A stretch of 64,000 nucleotides of DNA from Planomicrobium sp. YIM 101495 (GCF_009707665.1 NZ_WLZW01000001.1:186001-250000); one strand, 5' to 3'. Shown: positions 1 to 8,914, counted from the stretch's first letter. Notes: generated by a model from the sequence alone, not told the origin. A program made the numbers and translations.

Positions 1-202
1 CTTGTCCCCATTTGGCGGATTCACGGACGGCGTCCGCTCCTTGAAACATGACTTTTCCGGAGCTGTAGACAGTGATGACCGTGCCGCCGGTTTTGGCGGT
101 GAAGCGGACGTATTGCGCTTTTTTTGCGAGCTTGTCTTTGGCATAGTGCTGCTCGATCTGGCGCAGTTTTTCTTCTGGAAGTTTCAAAACGATGTTGGAC
201 AT
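1..202 (-). CDS. rnhC: Ribonuclease HIII, N-terminal part (cut by window edge)
   Basis: Read on the minus strand, an open frame starts at the ATG at 202-200 (MSNIVLKLPEEKLRQIEQHY) and runs off the window start, giving about 67 residues. The sequence matches the N-terminal TBP-like substrate-binding domain of RNase HIII, which removes RNA from RNA-DNA hybrids; the catalytic domain lies outside the window. An AAAGAGG-type ribosome site precedes the ATG. It is divergent from zapA, the same arrangement as in Bacillus subtilis, which supports the call. Confidence 0.85.
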   Translation of the reverse strand, partial: MSNIVLKLPEEKLRQIEQHYAKDKLAKKAQYVRFTAKTGGTVITVYSSGKVMFQGADAVRESAKWGQ

Positions 203-223
203 ACGATCGCCTCTTTCTTTGAA

Positions 224-253
224 TTCACAAGGAACTCGGTTTCATGGTATGAT
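224..253 (+). promoter_or_regulatory. Promoter of the zapA operon
   Basis: TTCACA (224-229), an 18-base spacer and TATGAT (248-253) with TG one base upstream of the -10 form a plausible SigA promoter between the divergent rnhC and zapA genes. Confidence 0.5.
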
Positions 254-340
254 GTTTTTAGAGTTTTACTTGTGTTGGTTTAATAAGGAATGTTCAGGTC
301 GCACTTGCGCCTGGACCATAGCGGCAGGGGGGATGGAGCA

Positions 341-601
341 ATGTCGGATCAGTCAAAAATTCGCACGACAGTCGAGATCTATGGGAATAGCTATCACATG
401 GTCGGGACAGAGACTCCTGGACACATGCGGCTCGTCGCCTCGATGGTGGATGAGAAGATGCGCGAGATCAATGCGAAGAATCCATCTCTCGATACTGCGC
501 GGCTATCGGTACTGACTGCAGTCAATACGGTACATGATTATCTTAAACTGAAAGAGCAAGTAGAGCAATTGGAAGCAGAACTCCGTAAATTGAAGGGTTG
601 A
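341..601 (+). CDS. zapA: Cell division protein ZapA
   Basis: An 86-residue protein ([20 protein letters not shown]...). ZapA is a small cytosolic dimer/tetramer that bundles FtsZ protofilaments at the division site. The N-terminal half matches the ZapA fold and the C-terminal third ([20 protein letters not shown]) is a heptad-rich helix expected to form the coiled coil. The ATG at 341 is chosen because a GGGGGGATGG ribosome site lies just upstream; an upstream start at 290 has none. It is the first gene of the zapA-cvpA-polX-mutS2 operon conserved in Bacillales. Confidence 0.9.
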   Translation: MSDQSKIRTTVEIYGNSYHMVGTETPGHMRLVASMVDEKMREINAKNPSLDTARLSVLTAVNTVHDYLKLKEQVEQLEAELRKLKG

Positions 602-606
602 ATGAA

Positions 607-1143
607 ATGTTGGATCTGATTTTGTTAATTGTATTTGTAATTGGAATGATCGTCGGCGCGCGGCGTGGGTTGATTGTTCAGCTGCTCCATATGATCGGAT
701 TCATTGTTGCGCTTGTTGTCGCTTACCGCTACTATAAGCCGCTCGCGGAGTATTTCGTCCTTTGGATCCCGTATCCGGCAGTCACGGATAATGCTACACT
801 GACCATTGCGATCGAGCAATTGAACCTTGACCAGACGTTCTATCATTTATTGGCGTTCGCCCTTATCTTTTTTGCGGTCAAGTTTGCCTTGCAGCTCATC
901 GCGGCAATGTTCGATTTCGTGAAATATTTCCCGCTTCTTGGGATCGTCAGCTCTATACTGGGTGCAGTGCTTGGCTTTGTTGAAGTGTATATTCTTTCGT
1001 TCATCATCCTGTATGTATTGGCCTTGCTGCCGATCGAATCGATCCAGACATTCCTGGACAATTCAGTGATCGTCGGCTTGATGCTCGAGCATACGCCTTA
1101 CTTCTCCGAGAAAGTGAAGGAATGGTGGTATATTTATAATTAA
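607..1143 (+). CDS. CvpA family membrane protein
   Basis: A 178-residue integral membrane protein with about four hydrophobic helices, equivalent to YshB of B. subtilis and related to CvpA (colicin V production). The molecular role is not established. The ATG at 607 (MLDLILLIVFVIG) is preferred over the TTG at 598 because AAGGG at 593-597 then sits at correct spacing and because family members start MLD. It lies 5 bases after the zapA stop, so the two are translationally close. Confidence 0.85.
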   Translation: MLDLILLIVFVIGMIVGARRGLIVQLLHMIGFIVALVVAYRYYKPLAEYFVLWIPYPAVTDNATLTIAIEQLNLDQTFYHLLAFALIFFAVKFALQLIAAMFDFVKYFPLLGIVSSILGAVLGFVEVYILSFIILYVLALLPIESIQTFLDNSVIVGLMLEHTPYFSEKVKEWWYIYN

Positions 1144-1205
1144 TGCGGAACTTCTCTCGTTACTGGGGGAAGTTTTTTTCAAGTCAAAACATGGAGGTTA
1201 TTTGC

Positions 1206-2909
1206 ATGAATAAAAAAATGGTCATCAAACACCTTGAGAAAATAGCGATGTATATGGAATTGAAAGGCGAGAATCCGTTCAAAGTTTCCGCGTTCCGAAA
1301 AGCCGCGCAGGCATTGGAACTGGATAACCGGAGCATGGACGAGATCGGCGAAGTGACGAAGCTGAAAGGCATCGGCAAAGGCACCGGCGAAATCATCACG
1401 GAATTCGTGGATACGGGTCGTTCAGAAGTGCTCGAAGAACTGCAGGAGCAAGTGCCGAAAGGGCTTGTGCCATTAATGAAAATTCCGGGAATGGGCGGGA
1501 AGAAAATTGCCAAGTTGTACAAGGAGCTTGGCATCGACTCGGCGGAATCGTTGCAGCAGGCATGTCTTGAGCACCGCGTCCAAAAACTTGCAGGCTTCGG
1601 CCCGAAATCGGAAGAGAAAATTTTGACGGAGCTTCTGGCATTCGAGTCGCGTCCAGGGCGTCATCCGATCTGGAAGACGGAAGAGACAGTCGCTTTCATC
1701 GAAGGGATTCTTGCGGAGATTTCAGAAGTCGACCGTTTCTCGGTGGCAGGCAGTTTCCGCCGGACGAAAGAAACGAGCAAAGATTTGGATTTCATCATCG
1801 CGACTACTGCTGTCGAGGCAGTCAAGGAGCAATTGCTTGGTGCATTGCCGATCGAGAAGACCATCGCTTCAGGCGATACGAAAGTGTCTGTGACTTTGGA
1901 ATTCGACGAAGCGATCGATGTGGACTTCCGTCTTGTGGAACCTGCAGCGTTCATCACCGCGCTGCACCACTTCACCGGCTCGAAAGACCACAACGTCAAA
2001 ATGCGTCAATTGGCGAAGTCACAAGGCAAAAAAATCAGTGAATACGGCGTCGAGCAGCCAGACGGGACCTTGAAGACGTTCGAGTCGGAAGAAGACTTCT
2101 ATGCTTCGTTTGGCCTACCGTATTTCCCACCGTCTGTCCGTGAAACCGGACAAGAACTGGACCGCGCCGATGCGCTGCCGGATCTCGTGACATTGGAAGA
2201 CATTCGCAGCGATCTCCACATGCACACGACGTGGTCGGATGGTGCGCATTCCTTGCCGGAGATGGTGGAAGCGTGCCGGGCAAAAGGATATGAATACATG
2301 GTCATCACCGACCATTCCCATTATTTGAAAGTGGCGAACGGCTTGTCTCCGGAGCGTCTCATCGAACAGAACAAGGAAATCCGTGCATTGAACCGAGCGA
2401 CAGAAGGCATTGAAGTGTTGTCGGGCACAGAGATGGATATCTTACCGGACGGCACGTTGGATTTCGATGATGAACTGCTGAGCCAATTGGACTTTGTCAT
2501 CGCGAGCATTCACTCAAGTTTCAGCCAGCCGCGCGAGAAAATCATGGAGCGGCTGCTGACGGCGATGAAAAACCCGCACGTCGACATGATCGCCCATCCG
2601 ACCGGCCGCATCGTTGGTCAACGGAACGGCTATGACCCGGACGTCGAACAGCTGCTCGACTGGGCGGCGGAATATGGCAAGATCGTCGAGTTGAACGCGA
2701 GCCCGTACCGACTGGACTTGGCTGTGGAGTATTTGGAAATGGCGCAGGAAAAAGGCGTGCCGGTCGCGATCAATACGGATGCGCACTCGATCGAAGGACT
2801 CGAAGTGATGGAAATCGGTGTCAAACATGCCCAAAAGGCGTGGTTGCGCAAAGAGAATGTCGTCAACACGTGGACACTCGCGCAATGGAAAGAATTTCTT
2901 AGAAAATAG
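1206..2909 (+). CDS. polX: DNA polymerase/3'-5' exonuclease PolX
   Basis: A 567-residue family X polymerase used in base excision repair. An N-terminal helix-hairpin-helix DNA-binding part is followed by the polymerase palm with GSFRR and the metal-binding DLD aspartates (about residues 181-198). A C-terminal PHP domain begins near residue 336 (DLHMHTTWSDG, ITDHSH) and ends near NTDAHS (about 523), carrying the histidines and aspartates of the Mn-dependent 3'-5' exonuclease. The length matches the B. subtilis enzyme. The ATG at 1206 follows a GGAGG site; the frame is open further upstream, but without support. It is 11 bases from mutS2. Confidence 0.95.
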   Translation: MNKKMVIKHLEKIAMYMELKGENPFKVSAFRKAAQALELDNRSMDEIGEVTKLKGIGKGTGEIITEFVDTGRSEVLEELQEQVPKGLVPLMKIPGMGGKKIAKLYKELGIDSAESLQQACLEHRVQKLAGFGPKSEEKILTELLAFESRPGRHPIWKTEETVAFIEGILAEISEVDRFSVAGSFRRTKETSKDLDFIIATTAVEAVKEQLLGALPIEKTIASGDTKVSVTLEFDEAIDVDFRLVEPAAFITALHHFTGSKDHNVKMRQLAKSQGKKISEYGVEQPDGTLKTFESEEDFYASFGLPYFPPSVRETGQELDRADALPDLVTLEDIRSDLHMHTTWSDGAHSLPEMVEACRAKGYEYMVITDHSHYLKVANGLSPERLIEQNKEIRALNRATEGIEVLSGTEMDILPDGTLDFDDELLSQLDFVIASIHSSFSQPREKIMERLLTAMKNPHVDMIAHPTGRIVGQRNGYDPDVEQLLDWAAEYGKIVELNASPYRLDLAVEYLEMAQEKGVPVAINTDAHSIEGLEVMEIGVKHAQKAWLRKENVVNTWTLAQWKEFLRK

Positions 2910-2920
2910 GAGGTGTCCGA

Positions 2921-5281
2921 ATGATTGCACAACGCACATTGCGAACACTTGAATTTCATAAAATCCGGGAAGAAATCTCCCGTTTCTGTACATCCGCCCT
3001 CGGGAAGGCAAAAGTCGAGGAGCTTGTCCCTTCGACGGACTTCATGGAAGTGGTCCGCTTATTAGAGGAAATGGACGAAGCCGCACAAATGCTGCGGGTG
3101 AAAAATAATGTGCCGATGGGCGGGATTTCCGATATCCGACCGCATGCAAGACGTGCTCAGATCGGCGGTGCCTTGAGCCCCGTCGAACTGATGGAAGTGT
3201 CTTCGACAATCCGTGCGAGCCGTGTCTTACGCCAATTTATTGAAGAAATGAACGAAGAGGAAGAGCTGACCACCCCGCATTTCCTCGAGAAGAAAGAATT
3301 ATTGCCGATCTTGACGGCACTTGAGAAAGAAATCAATGCATGTATCGACGATAATGGCGGTGTGTTGGACAGTGCAAGCGCGGCACTCCGGACGATCCGT
3401 CAGCAACTGCGCACGCAGGAAAGCCGTGTGCGCGAACGTTTGGAAGGATTGGTCAGAGGCCGTAATGCTGCGAAAATGTTGTCGGACTCGATCATCACCA
3501 TCCGCAACGACCGTTTCGTCATTCCAGTCAAACAAGAGTACCGGGGCCATTACGGCGGGATTGTCCATGATTCTTCTTCATCAGGCCAAACGCTATTCAT
3601 CGAGCCGGACTCCGTCGTCCAGCTAAACAACGAAGTCCGCCGGCAGCGCATGCGTGAAAAAGAAGAAATCGACCGGATTCTGCAAGTGCTTTCGGCAGGG
3701 GTACAAGAAGTAGCGCACGAATGTTTCGTGCTCGTCGACGTCTTGGCGGATATCGATTTGATCTTAGCGAAAGCGAAATACGGCGCAGCGAACCGCTGTT
3801 CGACGCCGACCATGAACGCAGAAGGGCACATCAACTTGAAACGTGCGCGCCATCCACTCATCCCGATCGATGAAGTCGTTCCGAACTCGATTGCATTCGG
3901 CGATGAGATCACCGCGATTGTTATCACCGGGCCGAACACCGGCGGGAAGACGGTCACACTTAAGACAGTCGGACTGTCGACGCTGATGGCACAGGCAGGT
4001 ATCCCAGTGCCCGCACTCGAAGGTTCGGAACTTGCCGTGTTCGACCAGATCTTTGCCGACATCGGAGACGAGCAATCCATCGAGCAAAGCTTGAGTACAT
4101 TCTCATCTCACATGGTGAACATTGTCGATATCTTAGGGAAGTTCGATGAGCACTCGCTCGTCATTTTCGACGAGCTCGGAGCCGGAACCGATCCGCAGGA
4201 AGGAGCGGCACTCGCGATTTCATTGTTGGATGAAGTACATGGCCGCGGCGCACGTGTCCTTGCGACGACGCACTATCCGGAACTGAAAGCATACGGCTTC
4301 AACCGTCCGGGCGTGGCGAATGCCAGCGTGGAATTCGACGTCGAGACATTGAGCCCAACATATAAGTTACTGATTGGTGTCCCGGGTCGCAGTAACGCAT
4401 TCGAAATTTCGAAGCGTCTCGGGTTGCCTGAGCACATCATCAGTCACGCGAAGAGCTTCACAGGCTCCGATAGCCGTGCGGTCGATTCAATGATCGCCTC
4501 GCTCGAAGCAAGCCGCAGACAAGCGGAACGAGACGCAGAAACTGCGCAAAAAGAACTGCAAGATGCGGAAGAGTTGAAACAGCGCTTAGCTTCCGAACTC
4601 GCGCAGTACGAACAGCAAAAAGACAAGCTGGATGAAAAGGCGAAAGAAAAAGCCCGCAAAATTGTCGACAATGCACGTACGGAAGCAGAACAAGTAATCA
4701 AAGAGCTTCGCCAAATGCAGCTCAACCAGGCTGGAAGCGTAAAAGAGCATCAACTGATCGAAGCGAAGAAACGGTTGGAAGGCGCTGCACCGGAAAACCG
4801 CGTCTTGCAACGGGCAGCAAAAGCGAAACAAATCGCACCGCTCGCTGCAGGAGACGAAGTGAAAGTCATTTCCTTTGGCCAAAAAGGCACGTTAGTGGAA
4901 AAAGTGTCAGACACCGAATGGATCGTCCAAATGGGCATCATCAAGATGAAGCTGCCGGAATCTGACTTGAACTTCGTCAAACCCGAAAAACAAAAAGAGC
5001 CACGCACGATGGCAACACTCAAAAACCGGGACAGCCACGTCAAACTGGAACTGGATTTGCGCGGCGAACGATACGAAGATGCCATCATGCGTGTTGAAAA
5101 ATACATTGATGATGCGTTATTATCGAATTACCATCAAGTTTCGATCATCCATGGCAAAGGAACCGGCGCCTTGCGGCAAGGGGTCCAGCAATATTTGAAA
5201 AAACACTCACGTGTCAAAAGCTACCGTTTCGGTGAAGCGGGTGAAGGTGGCTCGGGCGTAACAATCGCTGAGCTGAAGTGA
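2921..5281 (+). CDS. mutS2: Endonuclease MutS2 / ribosome rescue factor
   Basis: A 786-residue MutS2. Walker A GPNTGGKT lies near residues 337-344 and Walker B with the signature LVIFDELGAGTDPQEG near 413-428. A long charged coiled coil (about 520-620) follows, then a KOW-like segment and a C-terminal Smr nuclease domain (LDLRGERYEDA near 710, HGKGTGALR near 742). MutS2 lacks mismatch-recognition domains; the family is linked to suppression of homologous recombination and to splitting of collided ribosomes. An AGGAGG site precedes the ATG. Confidence 0.95.
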   Translation: MIAQRTLRTLEFHKIREEISRFCTSALGKAKVEELVPSTDFMEVVRLLEEMDEAAQMLRVKNNVPMGGISDIRPHARRAQIGGALSPVELMEVSSTIRASRVLRQFIEEMNEEEELTTPHFLEKKELLPILTALEKEINACIDDNGGVLDSASAALRTIRQQLRTQESRVRERLEGLVRGRNAAKMLSDSIITIRNDRFVIPVKQEYRGHYGGIVHDSSSSGQTLFIEPDSVVQLNNEVRRQRMREKEEIDRILQVLSAGVQEVAHECFVLVDVLADIDLILAKAKYGAANRCSTPTMNAEGHINLKRARHPLIPIDEVVPNSIAFGDEITAIVITGPNTGGKTVTLKTVGLSTLMAQAGIPVPALEGSELAVFDQIFADIGDEQSIEQSLSTFSSHMVNIVDILGKFDEHSLVIFDELGAGTDPQEGAALAISLLDEVHGRGARVLATTHYPELKAYGFNRPGVANASVEFDVETLSPTYKLLIGVPGRSNAFEISKRLGLPEHIISHAKSFTGSDSRAVDSMIASLEASRRQAERDAETAQKELQDAEELKQRLASELAQYEQQKDKLDEKAKEKARKIVDNARTEAEQVIKELRQMQLNQAGSVKEHQLIEAKKRLEGAAPENRVLQRAAKAKQIAPLAAGDEVKVISFGQKGTLVEKVSDTEWIVQMGIIKMKLPESDLNFVKPEKQKEPRTMATLKNRDSHVKLELDLRGERYEDAIMRVEKYIDDALLSNYHQVSIIHGKGTGALRQGVQQYLKKHSRVKSYRFGEAGEGGSGVTIAELK

Positions 5282-5300
5282 ATGTGAAGGGGAATGGAAA

Positions 5301-5714
5301 ATGACAACTAACGGTTTTTGGAGCCACCCACTCGTGGAAACAGCCGGCTACTTCAGCGTAGTCGTGCTATGCCTCGTCGTTTCCATGGTGCTGTTTGAAC
5401 TCGTGACGAAGTACAACAACTGGGAAGAAATCAAAAAAGGGAACTTAGCCGTCGCGATGGCGACCGGCGGCAAAATTTTCGGCGTCACGAATATTTTCCA
5501 TTACTCGATCCGGCAGCACAACAGCTTGTTCGAGATGCTCGGATGGGGCCTTTATGGCTTTGTCCTGCTCATCTTCGCATACTTGCTGTTTGAATTCCTG
5601 ACACCGAAATTCAAAGTCGACGAAGAAATCGAGAACGACAACCGTTCGATCGGCTTCATCTCGTTGACCATTTCGGTCGGACTGTCGTTTGTCATCGGGG
5701 CAAGTATTACTTAG
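5301..5714 (+). CDS. DUF350 family membrane protein (YshE-like)
   Basis: A 137-residue protein with about four hydrophobic segments, matching the DUF350 family and the position of yshE after mutS2 in B. subtilis. The GELFARK-free, compact helices and the segment IKKGNLAVAMATGGKIFGVTN are typical of the family, whose function is unknown. A GAAGGGG ribosome site lies upstream of the ATG, 20 bases after mutS2. Confidence 0.8.
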   Translation: MTTNGFWSHPLVETAGYFSVVVLCLVVSMVLFELVTKYNNWEEIKKGNLAVAMATGGKIFGVTNIFHYSIRQHNSLFEMLGWGLYGFVLLIFAYLLFEFLTPKFKVDEEIENDNRSIGFISLTISVGLSFVIGASIT

Positions 5715-5726
5715 GAGCTGGAATGT

Positions 5727-5807
5727 ATGGAAAACCTGATCAAGATTTTGTTTGTCTGCTGCGTACTGTTCGTACTCGTAGGCGTCGTATTTCTATTTCT
5801 CATCTGA
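5727..5807 (+). CDS. 26-residue single-span membrane microprotein
   Basis: A short frame reads MENLIKILFVCCVLFVLVGV followed by six more residues (VFLFLI) and TGA. It is almost wholly hydrophobic, enough for one transmembrane helix, with two adjacent cysteines. AGGAG at 5713-5717 gives a 9-base spacing to the ATG. It begins 12 bases after the DUF350 stop and is the last frame before a terminator, so it would be co-transcribed with the zapA-mutS2 operon. No function is recognised; an alternative ATG at 5723 is in another frame and encodes no plausible protein. Confidence 0.55.
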   Translation: MENLIKILFVCCVLFVLVGVVFLFLI

Positions 5808-5831
5808 TCTGAAGCAAGGATCGAAGCGAGA

Positions 5832-5866
5832 GACACCGGGAATGTCCGGTGCCTTTCGCTTTTTTC
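5832..5866 (+). terminator. Terminator of the zapA-mutS2 operon
   Basis: CACCGG (5834-5839) pairs with CCGGTG (5846-5851) over a 6-base loop, followed by a T-rich tail (TTTCGCTTTTTT). Confidence 0.75.
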
Positions 5867-5869
5867 AAT

Positions 5870-6400
5870 TTGGAAGATCCAAGCGTAGCAGCCATCATCG
5901 CATTCTCACAGAAGGTGTCGGGTGGCAGATTGGGATTTAGTTGCGACTCAGGTTTTTCCCACTTGATATAAGTGAGCAGAAGAATAAATGTCTTATCTAG
6001 AGCTAGTATGAGTGGTGTTTTCCCATTTGTGCGATTCCATCACATAACAGGAAAAATTACGCCTATTTTTACACTCCTGACGAAAAAAGAGTCTTCCACG
6101 CGACGCTCGATCTCACTTCTCAACTCACACCTTCAGAACCACAGCGGCCTACGCAGTGAGCCGCCAAACAATTATGAAACACCATCATCAAAAAGAAACA
6201 CCAGCTGCCGACTCACACTTCCTCATACACACCCCAGCGAAGTGGCTGGCTCGGACATGGCGGAGTGGTAAGATGAGCGGTCCACAGCTCGGCTTACCGC
6301 GGGAGCCATGTCCTTAAGCGGCGAGCGATTACACATGAAATCCTCGTCGCAAACACAAATGCAATGCTTATTTTCAAAAGCTTTATACATTTTTGCATAA
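5870..6400. other. Long intergenic region with a structured repeat copy
   Basis: About 530 bases between the operon terminator and the fadD promoter. No credible coding frame is seen; a 99-codon open frame at 5972-6271 lacks a ribosome site and protein-like composition. The right part holds one copy of the hairpin repeat described at 6253-6313. Confidence 0.6.
6253..6313 (+). repeat. Structured intergenic repeat, copy 1
   Basis: GGACATGGC (6253-6261) pairs perfectly with GCCATGTCC (6305-6313). Inside, GGTAAG (6267-6272) pairs with CTTACC (6293-6298) and GAGC (6275-6278) with GCTC (6287-6290). The bases between the two helices (GGAG on the left, CGGGA on the right) and the segment GGGAGCCATGTCCT recur in the two copies near 11.9 and 12.15 kb. 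Confidence 0.65.
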
Positions 6401-6404
6401 AATG

Positions 6405-6433
6405 TTGAAAGCGCTGTCAAATATCTTTATAAT
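6405..6433 (+). promoter_or_regulatory. fadD operon promoter with CcpA cre site
   Basis: TTGAAA (6405-6410), a 17-base spacer and TATAAT (6428-6433) form a near-consensus SigA promoter. TGAAAGCGCTGTCA (6406-6419) fits the cre consensus TGWAANCGNTNWCA at every position and overlaps the -35, so glucose repression by CcpA is expected. The homologous lcfA operon of B. subtilis is catabolite repressed. Confidence 0.8.
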
Positions 6434-6477
6434 AAAAAGTAGGAATATTCACACGATTCTAAAGGAGGATAAATAGA

Positions 6478-8169
6478 ATGAATGAGAAGCCATGGCTCGA
6501 ACAGTATCCCCCTGAAATCCCACATTCCTTGAACTATGGGGAGAAAGCCATCCAGGAATATTTGACCGATTCGTATCATGAATGGCCGGATAAGATCGCC
6601 ATCCATTTCATGGGCAAGGAGCTGACCTACAAGGAATTGTATGAATCCGCCATGAAGATGGGGAATTATTTGCAGACGCTCGGCATCAAGAAGGGCGACC
6701 GTGTATCGATCATGCTGCCGAACTGCCCGCAGGCTGTCATTTCCTTTTACGGGATCCTGTATGCAGGTGGCGTCGTTGTCATGACAAATCCGCTATACAC
6801 AGAGCGGGAGCTTGAATACCAGCTGAAGGATTCTGGCGCAAAGGCGATCATTTCGATGGATATTTTGTATCCGCGCATCACTAAAATTTCCGCGAATACA
6901 GACGTCGAGAATGTCATCATCACCGGAATCAAGGAATACTTGCCATTTCCCGCGAACAAGCTCTATCCGTTCATTCAGAAGAAGCAATACGGCATCACCG
7001 TAAAAGTTGAGCACCGCGGAATGAATCACCTGTTTCCGGAAATCATGAAGGTGACAGAGCCGAAAATCGATGCACCGCCGTTCGACTTCAACGAAGACTT
7101 GGCACTGCTCCAATACACAGGAGGTACGACAGGCTCACCGAAAGGCGTAATGCTGACGCATAAGAACTTGATTGCGAATGCCTCGATGTGTGAAAGCTGG
7201 CTGTATAAGAACAAACCTGGACAAGAGGCATCACTCGGCATCATTCCACTTTTCCATGTGTATGGTTTGACGACGGTCCTCATTTTTTCTGTCATGCAAG
7301 GAAATCGGATGATCCTTATGCCGAAATTCGATCCTGAAAAAACGTTGAAGACCATCCAAAAGCAAAAGCCGACGCTGTTCCCGGGTGCGCCGACCTTGTA
7401 TATCGGCTTAATGAATCATCCTGATATTCAAAAATACGACCTTTCATCGATCGAGACCTGCCTCAGCGGTTCCGCGCCACTGCCTACAGAGGTACAAGAA
7501 AAATTCGAGGAAATGACCGGCGGGAAAGTGGTCGAAGGCTATGGTTTGACCGAGACGAGTCCGGTGACGCATTCTGGCCTGATCTGGGGTGAACGTGTGA
7601 AAGGCTCAGTTGGTCTTCCTTATCCGGACACAGACTGTAAAATATTCCGGCCGGGAACGACCGAAGAAGTGCCGATTGGAGAAATCGGGGAAATCGCCAT
7701 CCAAGGCCCGCAAGTGATGCAAGGTTATTGGCAAAACCCTGAAGCGACTGCAGCAACACTCGTCGATGGTTGGTTGCTGACTGGAGACCTTGGACATATG
7801 GACGAGCGCGGAAATTTCTTCATCGTCGACCGTAAGAAAGATATGATTATTGCAGGTGGATTCAATATTTATCCGAGAGAAGTTGAAGAAGTCCTATATG
7901 AACACGATGCGATCCAAGAATGTGTCGTTGCTGGTGTACCGGACCCTTACCGAGGAGAAACAGTAAAAGCCTACATCGTTTTGAAAGAAGATCACCACGT
8001 GACAGAAGAAGAGTTGGATAAGTTCTGTCGAGAGAATATGGCATCGTTCAAGATTCCACGTATTTACGAATTCCGTGATGAATTACCGAAGACTGCAGTA
8101 GGGAAAATCTTGCGTCGTTCTCTCGTAGAGGAAGAAAAAGCGAAACAAGACGAAGCGGTTCCATCGTAA
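6478..8169 (+). CDS. fadD: Long-chain fatty acid-CoA ligase
   Basis: A 563-residue acyl-CoA synthetase (LcfA of B. subtilis is 560) that activates long-chain fatty acids with ATP and CoA for beta-oxidation. The AMP-binding signature YTGGTTGSPKGVMLTH begins near residue 212, the A5 motif YGLTETSP near 355, the TGD motif near 436 and the C-terminal lysine region PKTAVGKILRR near 537-547. An AAGGAGG site precedes the ATG. It is the first gene of the fadD-fadR-fadB-etfB-etfA unit. Confidence 0.93.
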   Translation: MNEKPWLEQYPPEIPHSLNYGEKAIQEYLTDSYHEWPDKIAIHFMGKELTYKELYESAMKMGNYLQTLGIKKGDRVSIMLPNCPQAVISFYGILYAGGVVVMTNPLYTERELEYQLKDSGAKAIISMDILYPRITKISANTDVENVIITGIKEYLPFPANKLYPFIQKKQYGITVKVEHRGMNHLFPEIMKVTEPKIDAPPFDFNEDLALLQYTGGTTGSPKGVMLTHKNLIANASMCESWLYKNKPGQEASLGIIPLFHVYGLTTVLIFSVMQGNRMILMPKFDPEKTLKTIQKQKPTLFPGAPTLYIGLMNHPDIQKYDLSSIETCLSGSAPLPTEVQEKFEEMTGGKVVEGYGLTETSPVTHSGLIWGERVKGSVGLPYPDTDCKIFRPGTTEEVPIGEIGEIAIQGPQVMQGYWQNPEATAATLVDGWLLTGDLGHMDERGNFFIVDRKKDMIIAGGFNIYPREVEEVLYEHDAIQECVVAGVPDPYRGETVKAYIVLKEDHHVTEEELDKFCRENMASFKIPRIYEFRDELPKTAVGKILRRSLVEEEKAKQDEAVPS

Positions 8170-8230
8170 AATCGTTGCTGTACAACGATTCGTAAGAACG
8201 ATAAGATAGAAGAACTAACAGGAGTTATGC

Positions 8231-8295
8231 TTGACACAATATTCAATACACTTTAATATGAAAATGTGAATGAATCGCCATTCATATTTTCATAT
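8231..8295 (+). promoter_or_regulatory. fadR promoter and FadR-type palindrome
   Basis: TTGACA (8231-8236), 17 bases, TAATAT (8254-8259) is directly followed by a long inverted repeat: arms 8256-8272 and 8279-8295 match at 16 of 17 positions around a 6-base centre. The core TGAATG-N6-CATTCA resembles the B. subtilis FadR operator (TGAATGANTANTCATTCA). The arrangement suggests FadR autoregulation from an internal promoter. The palindrome is followed by a T run, so it might also attenuate read-through from fadD. Confidence 0.65.
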
Positions 8296-8308
8296 TTTTT
8301 TATGGGTG

Positions 8309-8899
8309 GTGAGGAAACTGAAGAAGGATAAGCCGAAATATAAACAAATCGTGGATGCGGCCGTCATTGTCATTGCAGAGAACGGCTATCATCAAGCGCA
8401 AGTCTCGAAGATCGCGAAGCAAGCGGGAGTCGCGGACGGAACAATTTACTTGTATTTCAAGAACAAAGAGGACATCCTCATTTCCGTTTTCCAGGAAAAG
8501 ATGAGCATATTTGTGGACTATTTGGAATCGGTGCTGAAGGAAGACCGGCCAGCTTCCGACAAGCTTGGCTTGATGATCGAGAACCATTTTACCATTTTGG
8601 CGAACGACAAACATTTGTCGATCGTCACTCAATTGGAGCTCCGACAATCAAGCCATCAGCTGCGTATGAAGATCAATGGTGTCTTGAAAGGGTACTTGAT
8701 CTTGCTCGACGATATTTTGCGGGACGGGATTGAGAACGGAGAATTCGATAAGGAAATGGATATTCGTTTAGCTCGGCAGATGGTTTTTGGTACAATGGAT
8801 GAGACCATCACCACTTGGGTGATGAATGACCATAAATATGACTTGGTCAGTCTTGCGCCGAGAGTTCATCATTTGTTGATGAAAGGGATGCGGGCTTAA
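8309..8899 (+). CDS. fadR: TetR-family fatty acid degradation regulator FadR
   Basis: About 196 residues, closely similar to B. subtilis FadR (194 residues): helix-turn-helix ENGYHQAQVSKIAKQAGVADGTIYLYFKNKEDIL near the N-terminus and the ligand domain with QLELRQSSHQLRMKINGVLKGYL. FadR represses beta-oxidation genes and is released by long-chain acyl-CoA. Start choice is uncertain: GTG at 8309 or 8306 fits the family length, while the ATG at 8270 lies inside the operator palindrome and has no ribosome site. Confidence 0.88.
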   Translation: MRKLKKDKPKYKQIVDAAVIVIAENGYHQAQVSKIAKQAGVADGTIYLYFKNKEDILISVFQEKMSIFVDYLESVLKEDRPASDKLGLMIENHFTILANDKHLSIVTQLELRQSSHQLRMKINGVLKGYLILLDDILRDGIENGEFDKEMDIRLARQMVFGTMDETITTWVMNDHKYDLVSLAPRVHHLLMKGMRA

Positions 8900-8914
8900 G
8901 AGAGGAGCAGGAAG

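Noticed and set aside
5972-6271. 99-codon frame upstream of fadD
   Set aside because: No ribosome site, biased composition without a recognisable domain, and it ends inside the structured repeat.
8256-8300. Palindrome after fadD read as a simple terminator
   Set aside because: The core matches the FadR operator and it sits exactly after a TTGACA/TAATAT promoter; a terminator role cannot be excluded, but it is secondary.
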